Shown: positions 1-8,761 of the stretch, piece by piece
Layout of the letters: the number at the start of each line of letters is the position of its first letter
Position numbering within the stretch: the stretch's first letter is position 1
Assembly (NCBI RefSeq): GCF_003945325.1
Contig: NZ_AP019307.1
Span: 2,170,001 to 2,234,000, forward strand
Reading direction: 5' to 3'
Origin: Nocardioides baekrokdamisoli
Lineage (GTDB): Bacteria; Actinomycetota; Actinomycetes; Propionibacteriales; Nocardioidaceae
DNA: 64,000 nucleotides
Position numbers and translations under genes: made by a program
The notes under the pieces: generated by a model
Told to the model about the DNA's origin: nothing
Databases searched by the model: none
The model's input: only the letters and a program-made list of their open reading frames with translations

Positions 1-25
1 CGACGTCAGCGCACTCAAGTGGTGA
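1..25 (+). CDS. nuoK: NADH-quinone oxidoreductase subunit K, 3' end only
   Basis: The frame starting at base 2 reads D-V-S-A-L-K-W and then TGA at 23-25. This stop overlaps the GTGA start of nuoL by four bases, the same junction type used at nuoL/nuoM and nuoM/nuoN. Gene order in complex I operons puts nuoK directly before nuoL. Only seven residues are visible, so the name rests on position, not on sequence. Confidence 0.55.
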
Positions 26-1866
26 CGGCCGTTGTCGCAGTTCCGCTCGTGAGTGCGGTTCTCCTCCTGCTCGTCCCGCAACTGAAGCCCTTCGGTCACC
101 TGATCGGCACCGCTGCGGCCGGGATCTCGTTCGCAATCGCCCTCATCCTGCTGGGGGAGGGGCAGCGTACGGAACACCTCGGCACGTGGTTCCACGCCGG
201 TTCGGTGACTGTCGGAGCGGACCTGACGTACGACCATCTCAGCGCACTGTTCCTGCTGCTCATCACCGGAGTCGGTGGGCTGATCCACGTCTACTCGATC
301 GGCTACATGGCCCACGACGAGCGGCGTACGCGCTTCTTCGCGTACCTCAATCTCTTCATCGCGGCGATGCTCACCTTGGTGCTGGCTGGCAACTACGTGG
401 TGCTGTTCCTCGGCTGGGAAGGCGTCGGCCTGGCGTCGTATCTGTTGATCGGGTTCTGGCAGCACAAGCCGTCCGCGGCCGCCGCAGCGCTCAAGGCGTT
501 CGTGATGAACCGGGTCGGCGACATCGGTCTGGCGCTGGCGATCGCGTTGATGTTCGCGAAGTTCGGGACGACCGACATCGGCCAGGTGGCGACTCACTTC
601 GGTGGCTGGTTCAGCTACTCGCCGCTCGGGGATCAGCCCGACTGGTATCACCTCCCGATGAACTCGGGACTGGCCACCGCCCTCGGTCTCCTGCTCCTCC
701 TCGCCGCCTGCGGCAAATCCGCCCAGGTCCCGCTGCAGGGCTGGCTCCTGGACGCGATGGAGGGTCCGACCCCGGTCTCGGCACTGATCCACGCGGCCAC
801 GATGGTGACCGCGGGCGTCTACCTGATCGTGCGCAGCCACTTCATCTTCGACTTCAGCAGCACCGCGCGTACCGCCGTCATCGTGGTCGCCCTCGTCACC
901 ATCCTCTGGGGCGCCGCGCTCGGCTGCGTGAAGGACGACATCAAGAAGGTGCTGGCCGGCTCCACGATGAGCCAGATCGGCTACATGATGCTGGCCGCCG
1001 GGATCGGCCCGGCCGGGTATCCGTTCGCGATCTTCCACCTGCTCACCCACGGCGCGTTCAAGGCGAACATGTTCCTCGGTGCCGGTTCGGTCATGCACGG
1101 CATGGGCGACGACGTGAACATGAAGCACTACGGCGCGATCCGCAAGGCGATGCCGGTCACCTTCGCCACCTTCGCCTTCGGCTACCTGGCGATCATCGGC
1201 GTCCCGCCGTTCTCGGGCTTCTTCTCCAAGGACAAGGTCCTCGAAGCCGCGTTCCACGAGCACTTCTGGATCGGTGCGGTCGCGACGGTCGGTGCCGCGG
1301 TGACGGCGTTCTACATGACCCGCCTGATGCTCCTGACCTTCTTCACCACTGAGCGCTGGGAGAAGGACATCCACCCGCACGAGTCCCCGAGGGTGATGAC
1401 CGTCCCGCTGATTGCGCTCGCCGCCCTCTCGGCCGCCGGCGGTCTGCTCGTCATCAACGACTGGATCGTGCACTTCCTCGAGCCGGTCGTCGGACACACG
1501 CCCGTCCCCGGTCCGGACACCGGCCAGTGGCTGATCTCGGGGGCTGCCCTGATCGCTGTCGTGAGCGGTGCCGGTCTGGCCTGGCGGTTGTTCGGTCGCC
1601 GCGAGATCGACCGTGGAGTGACGAGGTACGTACCCGTCCCGCACATCGAGGACATCATCGTCCCCGGCTTCAGCCAGGTGGCCACCATGACCCGCACCGT
1701 CGACACGTACGGCGTGGATGTCCTGGTCTCTGGTGGCCCGGTCGCGGTCGCTGCGCTCGCCGGTGAACTCAGGAAGGGCCAGAACGGCTACGTCAGGTCG
1801 TACGCCCTCACGATGCTGGTCGGGGTCCTGATCGTGACCCTCGCGGCTCTGGCGGTGCACTGGTGA
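22..1866 (+). CDS. nuoL: NADH-quinone oxidoreductase subunit L
   Basis: Membrane antiporter-like subunit of respiratory complex I, which couples NADH:menaquinone electron transfer to proton export. About 614 residues, nearly all hydrophobic helices, which is the usual NuoL size. Family motifs include GWEGVGLASYLLIGFW near residue 130, NRVGDIGLALAI near 165, the segment around PLQGWLLDAMEGPTPVSALIHAATMV near 240-265, and THGAFKA near 345. Two GTG codons are possible starts (19 and 22). The second is preferred because it forms a GTGA overlap with the upstream stop. First complete gene of the nuoL-M-N run; the next start also overlaps by four bases. Confidence 0.96.
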   Translation: MTAVVAVPLVSAVLLLLVPQLKPFGHLIGTAAAGISFAIALILLGEGQRTEHLGTWFHAGSVTVGADLTYDHLSALFLLLITGVGGLIHVYSIGYMAHDERRTRFFAYLNLFIAAMLTLVLAGNYVVLFLGWEGVGLASYLLIGFWQHKPSAAAAALKAFVMNRVGDIGLALAIALMFAKFGTTDIGQVATHFGGWFSYSPLGDQPDWYHLPMNSGLATALGLLLLLAACGKSAQVPLQGWLLDAMEGPTPVSALIHAATMVTAGVYLIVRSHFIFDFSSTARTAVIVVALVTILWGAALGCVKDDIKKVLAGSTMSQIGYMMLAAGIGPAGYPFAIFHLLTHGAFKANMFLGAGSVMHGMGDDVNMKHYGAIRKAMPVTFATFAFGYLAIIGVPPFSGFFSKDKVLEAAFHEHFWIGAVATVGAAVTAFYMTRLMLLTFFTTERWEKDIHPHESPRVMTVPLIALAALSAAGGLLVINDWIVHFLEPVVGHTPVPGPDTGQWLISGAALIAVVSGAGLAWRLFGRREIDRGVTRYVPVPHIEDIIVPGFSQVATMTRTVDTYGVDVLVSGGPVAVAALAGELRKGQNGYVRSYALTMLVGVLIVTLAALAVHW

Positions 1867-3266
1867 ACGGGCAGTCAATGAACGCAGCCATCTGGATCCT
1901 CCCGCTGGTGCCGCTGCTCGGCAGCGGAGTCACCTTCCTCACCCGCAACCGCAGCGCTGCTCTTGGGTCGGCGCTGTTGACCCTCGCGGCAGGCATCGTC
2001 GCCGTCACTGGCGACAAGCACGTCGATGTGATGTGGATCCGCGACTTCGGCGTGCATTTCGCGCTCGGCCTGGACGGCATGGGTCGACTGATGGTCCTGC
2101 TGACCGTGTCGCTGGTGCCGATCGTTCTGGTCGCCGCCCGCAAGCACCCGCCGATGTGGATGGCCTGGGCGCTGATCCTGCAGGCGACCGCACTCGGCGT
2201 CTTCCTGGCCGAGGACCTCTTCACCTTCTACATCTTCTTCGAGGCCACGCTCATCCCGGCCTACTTCCTGATCGGACTCGTCGGTGGTCCAGACCGCGGC
2301 CGCTCGGCGATGAAGTTCCTGATGTATCAGGTCGGTGGCGGCCTGGTCCTCCTCGGTGGGCTGGTCGGCTACTACGCCGCCGGCGCGCACAGCTATCTGC
2401 TGAGCGATCTCCACCAGGTCCACCTGAGCACGACCGCCGAGCGCTGGCTGTTCGTCAGCTTCTTCATCGCGTTCGCGGCGAAGGCGCCGCTGGTCCCGCT
2501 GCATACCTGGCTCGCCGACACCACTGAACAAGCCACTCCGGCGACCTCGATCCTGTTGGTCTGCATCCTCGACAAGATCGGCACGTTCGCGATGATCCGG
2601 TATTGCCTCGGGCTGTTCCCGGACGCATCGCGCTGGGCCACTCCCGTCGTGCTCGCGATCGCGCTGATCTCGGTCGTGTACGGCGCCGTGCTCGCCCTCG
2701 CCCAGACGAACGTGCTGCGGCTGATCGGTCTGACCTCGTTGTCGCACTTCGGTCTGATCACGGTCGGCGTGTTCGTCGGGACGGCGACCGGCCTGCAGGG
2801 GTCGATTTCGTACATGGTCAACCACGGCATCGTCACCGGGGCGCTGCTCGCCGCCGCCGCCATGGTGATCGCACGCACCGGCACCCCGGAGTTGAGGGCG
2901 TACGCGGGGCTCGAGGGTCGCGCACCGCGGCTGGCGGCAGCGTTCCTGATCACCGCGCTCGCCACCGCTGGCCTGCCCGGTCTGTCCCAGTTCGTGTCGG
3001 AGGTGCTCGTCCTGATCGCCGGCTTCGCGTACTCACCCTGGGTCGGCGCGATCGCGGTCACCTCGATCGTGCTCGCAGCCGCGTACGCCCTGTGGACCTA
3101 TCAGCGGATCTTCACCGGGCCCGCCACGACCCGTGAGGGCGTCGTGGACCTCACCGCTTCCGAGGGACTGGTGCTCGTGCCGCTGCTGTCGGCGATGGTC
3201 GTGTTCGGTTTCTGGCCGCAGCCGATCCTGGATGCCGCGCACGCGGCGGTGGGGGTGCTCCGATGA
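1863..3266 (+). CDS. nuoM: NADH-quinone oxidoreductase subunit M
   Basis: Second antiporter-like membrane subunit of complex I, about 467 residues. Diagnostic segments are FEATLIPAYFLIG near residue 125 (with the conserved Glu), KAPLVPLHTWLADTTEQATP near 210-230, SLSHFGLITVG near 295 and AGLPGLSQFVSE near 365. The GTG start lies in a GTGA overlap with the nuoL stop. An in-frame ATG 15 bases later (1878) is the alternative start. Slightly shorter than many NuoM proteins but with no visible gap in the conserved core. Confidence 0.95.
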   Translation: MNGQSMNAAIWILPLVPLLGSGVTFLTRNRSAALGSALLTLAAGIVAVTGDKHVDVMWIRDFGVHFALGLDGMGRLMVLLTVSLVPIVLVAARKHPPMWMAWALILQATALGVFLAEDLFTFYIFFEATLIPAYFLIGLVGGPDRGRSAMKFLMYQVGGGLVLLGGLVGYYAAGAHSYLLSDLHQVHLSTTAERWLFVSFFIAFAAKAPLVPLHTWLADTTEQATPATSILLVCILDKIGTFAMIRYCLGLFPDASRWATPVVLAIALISVVYGAVLALAQTNVLRLIGLTSLSHFGLITVGVFVGTATGLQGSISYMVNHGIVTGALLAAAAMVIARTGTPELRAYAGLEGRAPRLAAAFLITALATAGLPGLSQFVSEVLVLIAGFAYSPWVGAIAVTSIVLAAAYALWTYQRIFTGPATTREGVVDLTASEGLVLVPLLSAMVVFGFWPQPILDAAHAAVGVLR

Positions 3267-4762
3267 CGATCGACGCTGGGCACATCAACTACGGAGTGCT
3301 GTGGCCGACGCTGACGGTCTTCGGTGCTGCCTGCGTGGCCGTCCTGGGTGAGGCGTTCCTCCCGCGTACGGCCCGCACCCGGTTGCAGCCGCTGCTCGCT
3401 CTCGCCGCGCTCGTCACGGCCTTTGTCGGAGTAGCCGCCAGCCACCCGAGCCACACCACCGAGCTCACGCTCGACGGCCCCGGGCTGGTCTGGCAGGGGC
3501 TCGCGCTGCTCGCCTCGATCCTCGGCGTACTCCTCTTCACCGAGAACCGCCTCGACATCAGCCCGTTCGTCGGGCAGGCCGCTGTCCTGCCCGGAACGCG
3601 CGAGGAGGCCGCCGCCACCCACCGCCTCATCCACACCGAGGCGTACGCGCTGCTGCTCTTCGCCGCCGGCGGGATGATGCTGCTCCCGGTCGCGAACGAC
3701 GTGCTGCTGCTGTTCGTGGCGATCGAGGTGCTCAGCCTGCCGCTCTATGTGCTGACCGGTCTGGCCCGCAAGCGTCGCCTGCTGTCGCAGGAGGCCTCGC
3801 TCAAGTACTTCCTGCTCGGTGCCTTCGCCTCGGGCTTCCTCGTGTACGGCATCGCACTGGCGTACGGGGCGAGCGGCTCGATGCAGCTCGCGGACCTCGG
3901 CAAGGCTCATGGGGCGCTGGCGTGGACGGCGCTGGCTCTGCTCGCCGTCGGGCTGTTGTTCAAGGTCGGCGCGGTGCCGTTCCACACCTGGACCCCGGAC
4001 GTCTATCAGGGAGCGCCGACGCCGGTCGCGGCCTGGATGAGCGCCGCCACCAAGGTCGCTGCAGCCGGTGCGTTGACTCGCCTGCTGTGGATCGGTTTTG
4101 GTGCCGACCCGTCAGCGTGGCGGCCGGTGATCGCGATCATTGCGGCTCTGTCGATGGCCCTCGGGTCGGCTTTCGCTGTTGCGCAGACCGATGTTAAGCG
4201 ACTCCTCGCGTACTCAGCGATCGCACACACCGGATTCCTCCTCGTCGGCATCCTCGGCACCACCAGCGGCACGATGACTGCTTCGCGTGCGGTGATGCTC
4301 TACCTGGTGGCGTACGTGCCGTCCTCGATCGGCGCCTTCGCGCTGGTGTCGCTGGTGCGGAAGTCGAGCGGGGAATCCACCGACCTGGACTCGTGGGCGG
4401 GCATCGGCCGTCGGCACCCCTGGTTCGGCTTCGCGTTCGCGATCCTGCTGATCTCCATGGCCGGCATCCCGCCGACGGTCGGCTTCCTCGGCAAGTGGGG
4501 CGTCTTCGCGACCGCGCTCGCCGCGCACCAGTACGCGATCGTGATGATCGGTCTGGCCTGCAGCGTCGTCTCGGTCTTCTTCTATGCCCGGGTCCTGCTC
4601 ACCATGTTCTTTGCGCTGCAGCCGGGCCGCGGCCTGGTGCACCGGCCGGCCTGGCCGACGGTCGCGGTGATCGCGGTGTGCGTCGCGGCAACGCTGGCTT
4701 TCGGGTTGATCCCCGCCCCGATGCTGTCGGTACTGCGTCATGCGGGAGACTTGTTGGTGTGA
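3263..4762 (+). CDS. nuoN: NADH-quinone oxidoreductase subunit N
   Basis: Third antiporter-like subunit of complex I, 499 residues, the last of the nuo genes. Key segments are FKVGAVPFHTWTPDVYQGAPTP near 232-253, SAIAHTGFLLVG near 317 and SMAGIPPTVGFLGKWGVF near 398. The ATG overlaps the nuoM stop by four bases (ATGA). The downstream polyprenyl synthase also starts inside its stop codon, so the two are almost certainly cotranscribed. Confidence 0.95.
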   Translation: MTIDAGHINYGVLWPTLTVFGAACVAVLGEAFLPRTARTRLQPLLALAALVTAFVGVAASHPSHTTELTLDGPGLVWQGLALLASILGVLLFTENRLDISPFVGQAAVLPGTREEAAATHRLIHTEAYALLLFAAGGMMLLPVANDVLLLFVAIEVLSLPLYVLTGLARKRRLLSQEASLKYFLLGAFASGFLVYGIALAYGASGSMQLADLGKAHGALAWTALALLAVGLLFKVGAVPFHTWTPDVYQGAPTPVAAWMSAATKVAAAGALTRLLWIGFGADPSAWRPVIAIIAALSMALGSAFAVAQTDVKRLLAYSAIAHTGFLLVGILGTTSGTMTASRAVMLYLVAYVPSSIGAFALVSLVRKSSGESTDLDSWAGIGRRHPWFGFAFAILLISMAGIPPTVGFLGKWGVFATALAAHQYAIVMIGLACSVVSVFFYARVLLTMFFALQPGRGLVHRPAWPTVAVIAVCVAATLAFGLIPAPMLSVLRHAGDLLV

Positions 4763-5736
4763 GTTCGAGCACCTTGGCGATCGCTGTCGCGGACGAGGCT
4801 CTTGAGGCGCGCCTCCGGGCCCGGTTGGCCTCGGTCGAGATCGCGTTGGCGCAGGACGTACGCTCGCGGGCGCCGTTCGTCGCCGAGGCCGCATCGCACC
4901 TGATGGCCGCTGGCGGGAAACGCTTCCGCCCGCTGCTCGTGCTCCTCGCCGCCGAATGCGGCCCGCGCACCGAGTCAGCCGATGTCGAGGTCGCCGCGCG
5001 GGCGGTGGAGCTCGTCCATCTCGCCTCGCTCTATCACGACGACGTCATGGACGAGGCGCTCGTACGCCGCTCGGCCGACTCGGCCAACGCCCGCTACGAC
5101 AACCGCGTCGCGATCCTCACCGGCGACTGGCTGTTCGCCCGGTCCTCCGAACTCACCGCGCAGCTCGGTCCCGAAGCAGTCAGGATCCAGGCCGAGACCT
5201 TCGGTCGACTGGTCGAGGGACAGATCCTTGAAGGCGTGACACCGACCGGTGACGCGGTCGAACACCACCTCGAGGTCGTCGCGGGCAAAACCGGCGCGCT
5301 GCTGGCCACGTCCGCGCGCTACGGCGCGATGTTCTCGGGGGCGTCCGCGGAGATCGTCGCCGCCCTGACCGAGTACGGCGAACTCATCGGCACCGCGTTC
5401 CAACTGTCCGACGACATCCTCGACATCGCTTCCGACGAGTCCGGCAAGACGCCCGGAACGGACCTGCGCGAAGGCGTACCGACGCTACCGACGCTGCTTG
5501 CCCGGGCGAACGGCGAGACGGCCGTACTCGATGCCCTCGCCGGGGATCTGACCCAGGACGCCCCGCTCGCGGCGGCCGTCGCCGTCCTGCGCGAGTCCAA
5601 GTCGCTGCAGGCTGCGCGCGAATACGTCATCGGCGAGGCCGAGCGCGCGAAGGCCGTCCTCTCGGTGGTGCCTGACGGCTCGGTCCGCACGGCGCTGGTG
5701 GCCTTCGCCGACGCCGTCGCCACCCGCACGCGCTGA
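4759..5736 (+). CDS. Polyprenyl diphosphate synthase (menaquinone side-chain type)
   Basis: Trans-isoprenyl diphosphate synthase, about 325 residues, condensing isopentenyl units onto an allylic diphosphate. Both aspartate-rich motifs are present: LYHDDVMDEA near residue 93 and LSDDILDIASDES near 216, with GGKRFRPLLVLLAAE near 53. The GTG at 4759 is chosen because it overlaps the nuoN stop as GTGA; the open frame extends further upstream but only inside nuoN. Placement straight after complex I fits the polyprenyl chain of menaquinone, the likely quinone of this complex. Chain length cannot be read from the sequence. Confidence 0.88.
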   Translation: MSSSTLAIAVADEALEARLRARLASVEIALAQDVRSRAPFVAEAASHLMAAGGKRFRPLLVLLAAECGPRTESADVEVAARAVELVHLASLYHDDVMDEALVRRSADSANARYDNRVAILTGDWLFARSSELTAQLGPEAVRIQAETFGRLVEGQILEGVTPTGDAVEHHLEVVAGKTGALLATSARYGAMFSGASAEIVAALTEYGELIGTAFQLSDDILDIASDESGKTPGTDLREGVPTLPTLLARANGETAVLDALAGDLTQDAPLAAAVAVLRESKSLQAAREYVIGEAERAKAVLSVVPDGSVRTALVAFADAVATRTR

Positions 5737-5845
5737 CGGACGGCGCGTTCGCCGCGTTGTCGGACCACTCGACGGCCCAGGAGGCCGCCTTCGGGTCCTC
5801 CGCCTTGCGACCGCGCGCGTCCGGCACCGCGTGAACCGCTGATCC

Positions 5846-5909
5846 GCCGAGACCCGGCATCTGTCACGCCGAGACCCGGCATCCGTCACGCCGAGACCCG
5901 GCATCTGGC
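5846..5909. repeat. 22-bp tandem repeat, three units
   Basis: A unit beginning GCCGAGACCCGGCATC recurs at 5846, 5868 and 5890, an exact period of 22 bases. Units one and two differ by one base (CTGTCAC against CCGTCAC). The third is cut short after about 18 matching bases. No unique spacers lie between units, so this is not a CRISPR array. Function unknown. Confidence 0.85.
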
Positions 5910-5931
5910 GGGGTGCCGCTCGCCGGCGAAA

Positions 5932-5994
5932 CATTTCAGGGCATGTCGCGGACCGACGCACATATGTCCTCGACCCGTCGCATGTCCTGAATAG
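5932..5994. repeat. Palindromic dispersed element, copy 1 of 2
   Basis: A 63-bp intergenic element with imperfect inverted ends, CATTTCAGGGCATG at 5932-5945 and CATGTCCTGAATAG at 5981-5994. Its relative at 30271-30334 has the same end motifs, a near-identical length and a shared core, GACGCACATA. It could fold as a stem-loop in RNA or DNA. No open frame and no target-site duplication are evident. Confidence 0.7.
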
Positions 5995-6079
5995 TTGCGG
6001 GGGCTCGCCGCGGCCAGGTCCCTGCCGCGGTCTTGAATCGGTTCGCGCGTTCGGTGCCGCCGCAGATACGTTGGCGGAC

Positions 6080-7051
6080 ATGGACACGCGCCGGGGCATT
6101 GCGTACGGCGTCGCGGCCTATGTGATGTGGGGTCTGGTGCCCCTGTTCTGGCCGCTGCTTCAACCCGCCGGCGCGATCGAGTTGTTGTCGCACCGGTTCG
6201 TCTGGTCGCTGCTGCTCATGGTGTTCCTGATCGTCGCCCTGCGGCGCGTACGCCCGACGCTGGCTCTCGTGCGAAACCGCCGAACTGCCCTGCTGCTCGC
6301 GGTCGCCGCGGTCACGATCACCTCGAACTGGGGCTTCTACATCTGGGGCGTCAACACCGGCCGTGTCGTGGAGACGAGTCTGGGCTACTTCATCAATCCG
6401 CTCGTCTCGATCGCGATGGGGGTCCTGATCTTTCGCGAGCGCCTCCGCCGGATGCAGTGGCTTGCGCTCGGCGTCGCCATGGCAGCGATCGTCGTCCTCA
6501 CGGTCGACTACGGGCACGCGCCGTGGCTGGCACTCGTCCTGGCGTTCTCGTTCGGGACGTACGGACTGGTCAAGAAGGCCGCCGGCGCGGGTGCCTTCGA
6601 CTCACTCACGGTGGAGACCGCGTACGTCGCCCCGCTCGCGTTGGTCTACCTGATCGTCCTCGGCAGCCGCGGACACTTCGCAGGGAACCCCGGCCACATG
6701 CTGCTCTTCGCCGCCACCGGCATCGTGACGGCGTTGCCGCTGATCTGCTTCGGCGCAGCTGCGACTCGCGTCCCGATGGTCACGCTGGGACTGCTGCAGT
6801 ACCTCGCGCCGATCCTCCAGTTCGCGATCGGCGTGTTGATCCGTCACGAGCCGATGTCGACCGGGCGCTGGATCGGCTTCTCGATCGTGTGGGTCGCACT
6901 CGCGATCTTCGCGTACGACGCGGTGCGCGTGGCTCGCTCAGTGCGAGGTCCAGGCGTCCTCGTCAGCGGTCCGGGCGGTGACCTCGGTGGGCAGTTCGCC
7001 GGTGGCGAGCGCGGCGATGGAGACCTTCTCGAAGACGTCGCGCAGGGCTGA
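6080..7051 (+). CDS. rarD: EamA/RarD family membrane transporter
   Basis: Drug/metabolite transporter superfamily protein of about 323 residues with roughly ten predicted membrane helices. The opening RRGIAYGVAAYVMWGLVPLFW and the segment SNWGFYIWGVNTGRVVETSLGYFINPL are typical of RarD. The physiological substrate is unknown. ATG 6080 is preferred over the in-frame TTG at 6071. The last ~35 residues are glycine-rich, non-hydrophobic and encoded opposite the 3' end of the rrf2 gene, so the two genes overlap tail to tail by about 114 bp. The helical core ends around base 6945, so the tail may have no role. Confidence 0.85.
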   Translation: MDTRRGIAYGVAAYVMWGLVPLFWPLLQPAGAIELLSHRFVWSLLLMVFLIVALRRVRPTLALVRNRRTALLLAVAAVTITSNWGFYIWGVNTGRVVETSLGYFINPLVSIAMGVLIFRERLRRMQWLALGVAMAAIVVLTVDYGHAPWLALVLAFSFGTYGLVKKAAGAGAFDSLTVETAYVAPLALVYLIVLGSRGHFAGNPGHMLLFAATGIVTALPLICFGAAATRVPMVTLGLLQYLAPILQFAIGVLIRHEPMSTGRWIGFSIVWVALAIFAYDAVRVARSVRGPGVLVSGPGGDLGGQFAGGERGDGDLLEDVAQG

Positions 7052-7396
7052 CCGGGCGGCGATCCAGACGTGCTGGAGTACGCGGGCCTCGCCGGCGTAC
7101 TCGACCAGTTCCGGCCGGAGGCCGTACACGCTGACGAGCGGGCCGTCGACTGCGCGGATCACGTCGGCGATCGAGATGTCCTCGGGCTTGCGTGCGAGCC
7201 GCCAGCCGCCGGACTGGCCGCGCTGGGAGATCACGATGCCGCTCTTGCGCAGGTCGGCGAGGATCGCCTGGAGGAAGCCGTGCGGGATGTCCTGCGTACG
7301 CCCGAGTTCCTCGGCGCTCACAGCCTTGCCGTCCTCGCGAACGCTGATCGCAATCAACGCCCGGAGGGCATAGTCAGACTTGGCCGAAACACGCAC
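6938..7396 (-). CDS. Rrf2 family transcriptional regulator
   Basis: A 152-residue Rrf2-type winged-helix DNA-binding protein. The N-terminus KSDYALRALIAIS, the helix-turn-helix around EELGRTQDIPHGFLQAILADLRKSG and the wing RGQSGGWRLARKPEDIS are characteristic. It contains no cysteine at all, so it cannot bind an Fe-S cluster as IscR or NsrR do. The GTG start at 7396 gives the standard N-terminus. A perfect 9-bp-arm palindrome lies 20-40 bp upstream and is a likely autoregulatory operator. Signal and targets are unknown. Confidence 0.88.
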   Translation of the reverse strand: MRVSAKSDYALRALIAISVREDGKAVSAEELGRTQDIPHGFLQAILADLRKSGIVISQRGQSGGWRLARKPEDISIADVIRAVDGPLVSVYGLRPELVEYAGEARVLQHVWIAARSALRDVFEKVSIAALATGELPTEVTARTADEDAWTSH

Positions 7397-7415
7397 GAGT
7401 CCATCATTTCAGATG

Positions 7416-7436
7416 TGTCGATCAATCTGATCGACA
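7416..7436. promoter_or_regulatory. Probable Rrf2 operator palindrome
   Basis: Perfect inverted repeat with arms TGTCGATCA and TGATCGACA separated by three bases. It sits just upstream of the rrf2 start (7396) and 25 bp from the 3' end of the sigma-factor gene. Rrf2 regulators bind dyad sites of about this size, so autoregulation is the simplest reading. The binding itself is inferred. Confidence 0.6.
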
Positions 7437-7460
7437 TTCGGGCCGGGCAGCGAGCTGACC

Positions 7461-8720
7461 TCAGCTGGACGCTCCGTGATCGCTGTCCACGGCACGTCGG
7501 AGCAGCAACGCCCGTTCGCTCTCGTTGTCGGTCAGCTCGGCTGCCTCACGGAAGGCTGAGGCCGCCTCCGGGTGTCGGCCAGCCCGGTCCAGCAGGTCGC
7601 CGCGCACGCTGGGCGGCAGGTGCGATCCCGGAAGAGACACGCCTTCCAGGATCGCCAGGCCTTCCTCCGGCCCGAAGGCTCGCCCGTACGCAACCGCTCG
7701 GTTGACCTCCACGACGGGTCCCGGGGCGGCTTGCGCGAGGACGTCGTACAGATCGGCGATGGCGCGCCAGTCGGTCTCCGAGGGATCGGCGGCGCGGGCG
7801 TGATGGGCGGCGATGGCCGCCTGAAGGTAGTAGCGGCCGACCGGCTTGCCGGTCGCAGCGAGCCGCGACGCGCGATCCAGCGCCGCCAGGCCGCGCCGAA
7901 TGAGCAACTCGTCCCAGAGGCTTCTGTCTTGGTCGTCCAGGAGGACCGCATTCCCGGTCGCGTCCACCCGTGCCGGGCTTCGTGAGGCCTGCAGCTCCAG
8001 CAGAGCCTGCAGCCCGTGGACATCCGGCTCGTCGGGGATGAGACCTGCCAGCATTCGCGCCAGCCGGATGGCCTCGTGCGTGAGTTCGGGACGCATCCAA
8101 TCCCCGCCGGCGGTGGCGGTGTAGCCCTCGTTGAAGATCAGGTAGACGACGGTCATCACGTCGTCCAAGCGGGCTGCGCGCTCGTCCCCGACCGGCAACT
8201 CGAAGTTGGCGCGCGCGTCAGCGAGTGTCTTCTTCGCTCGTGAGATTCGCTGACCCATCGCGGACTCGGCCACGAGGAAGCTCCGGGCGATCTCCCCGGT
8301 GGTGAGGCCCCCGACGAGCCGCAGCGTCAATGCGGCCCGCGAGTCCGGGGTGAGCGATGGGTGGCAGGACAGGAAGATCAGCCGAAGGACGTCGTCCTCG
8401 ATGAAGTCGACCTGCGAGGTGAGGTCGGGCATCCCGTCCTCCTCTGTGAGGCCATGACCGAGCAGTTCGGTCTTGTGGCGCAGGTTCTCGGCGCGCCGAA
8501 AGGTGTCGATGGCACGGCGCTTCGCGGTGGTCATCAACCAGCCGCCGGGATTGTCGGGGACCCCAGCGGTGGGCCACGACTCGAGCGCGCTCAGCAGCGC
8601 ATCTTGGGCGAGGTCCTCCGCGAGGTCCAGGTCCCGGGTGATCCGCGTCAGCGCGCCGACCAGCCGGGCGGACTCGGCACGCCAGACCGCGGTGATGGTG
8701 TCGACCACGGTCTCGCCCAT
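7461..8720 (-). CDS. ECF sigma factor of the ECF42 type with C-terminal TPR-like extension
   Basis: RNA polymerase sigma factor of about 419 residues, twice the length of a simple ECF sigma. The N-terminal half has region 2 (DLAEDLAQDALLSALESWP, GGWLMTTAKRRAIDTFRR) and region 4 (ALTLRLVGGLTTGEIARSFL, ESAMGQRISRAKK). The remaining ~230 residues are helical repeat sequence ending ASAFREAAELTDNESERALLLRRA. A long TPR-like C-terminus plus a neighbouring DGPF protein marks group ECF42, which has no anti-sigma factor. ATG 8720 is chosen; an in-frame ATG at 8747 is possible. Cotranscribed behind the DGPF gene with a 41-bp gap. Confidence 0.88.
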   Translation of the reverse strand: MGETVVDTITAVWRAESARLVGALTRITRDLDLAEDLAQDALLSALESWPTAGVPDNPGGWLMTTAKRRAIDTFRRAENLRHKTELLGHGLTEEDGMPDLTSQVDFIEDDVLRLIFLSCHPSLTPDSRAALTLRLVGGLTTGEIARSFLVAESAMGQRISRAKKTLADARANFELPVGDERAARLDDVMTVVYLIFNEGYTATAGGDWMRPELTHEAIRLARMLAGLIPDEPDVHGLQALLELQASRSPARVDATGNAVLLDDQDRSLWDELLIRRGLAALDRASRLAATGKPVGRYYLQAAIAAHHARAADPSETDWRAIADLYDVLAQAAPGPVVEVNRAVAYGRAFGPEEGLAILEGVSLPGSHLPPSVRGDLLDRAGRHPEAASAFREAAELTDNESERALLLRRAVDSDHGASS

Positions 8721-8761
8721 GCGGTCAGCGTAGAGAGCCGACCGCATGGGCGCATCAACCG

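Larger units (their letters stand above)
5737..6079. other. Non-coding stretch between the polyprenyl synthase and rarD
   Basis: This 343-base gap has no convincing gene. It holds a three-unit 22-bp tandem repeat and a palindromic element, listed separately. The remaining sequence, including the part just before rarD, shows no promoter boxes that can be called with confidence. Confidence 0.6.

Noticed and set aside
5846..5909. Possible CRISPR array
   Set aside because: Three abutting 22-bp units without spacers, and no cas genes in the window.
6938..7396. Rrf2 protein as an IscR- or NsrR-type Fe-S sensor
   Set aside because: The protein has no cysteine residue.
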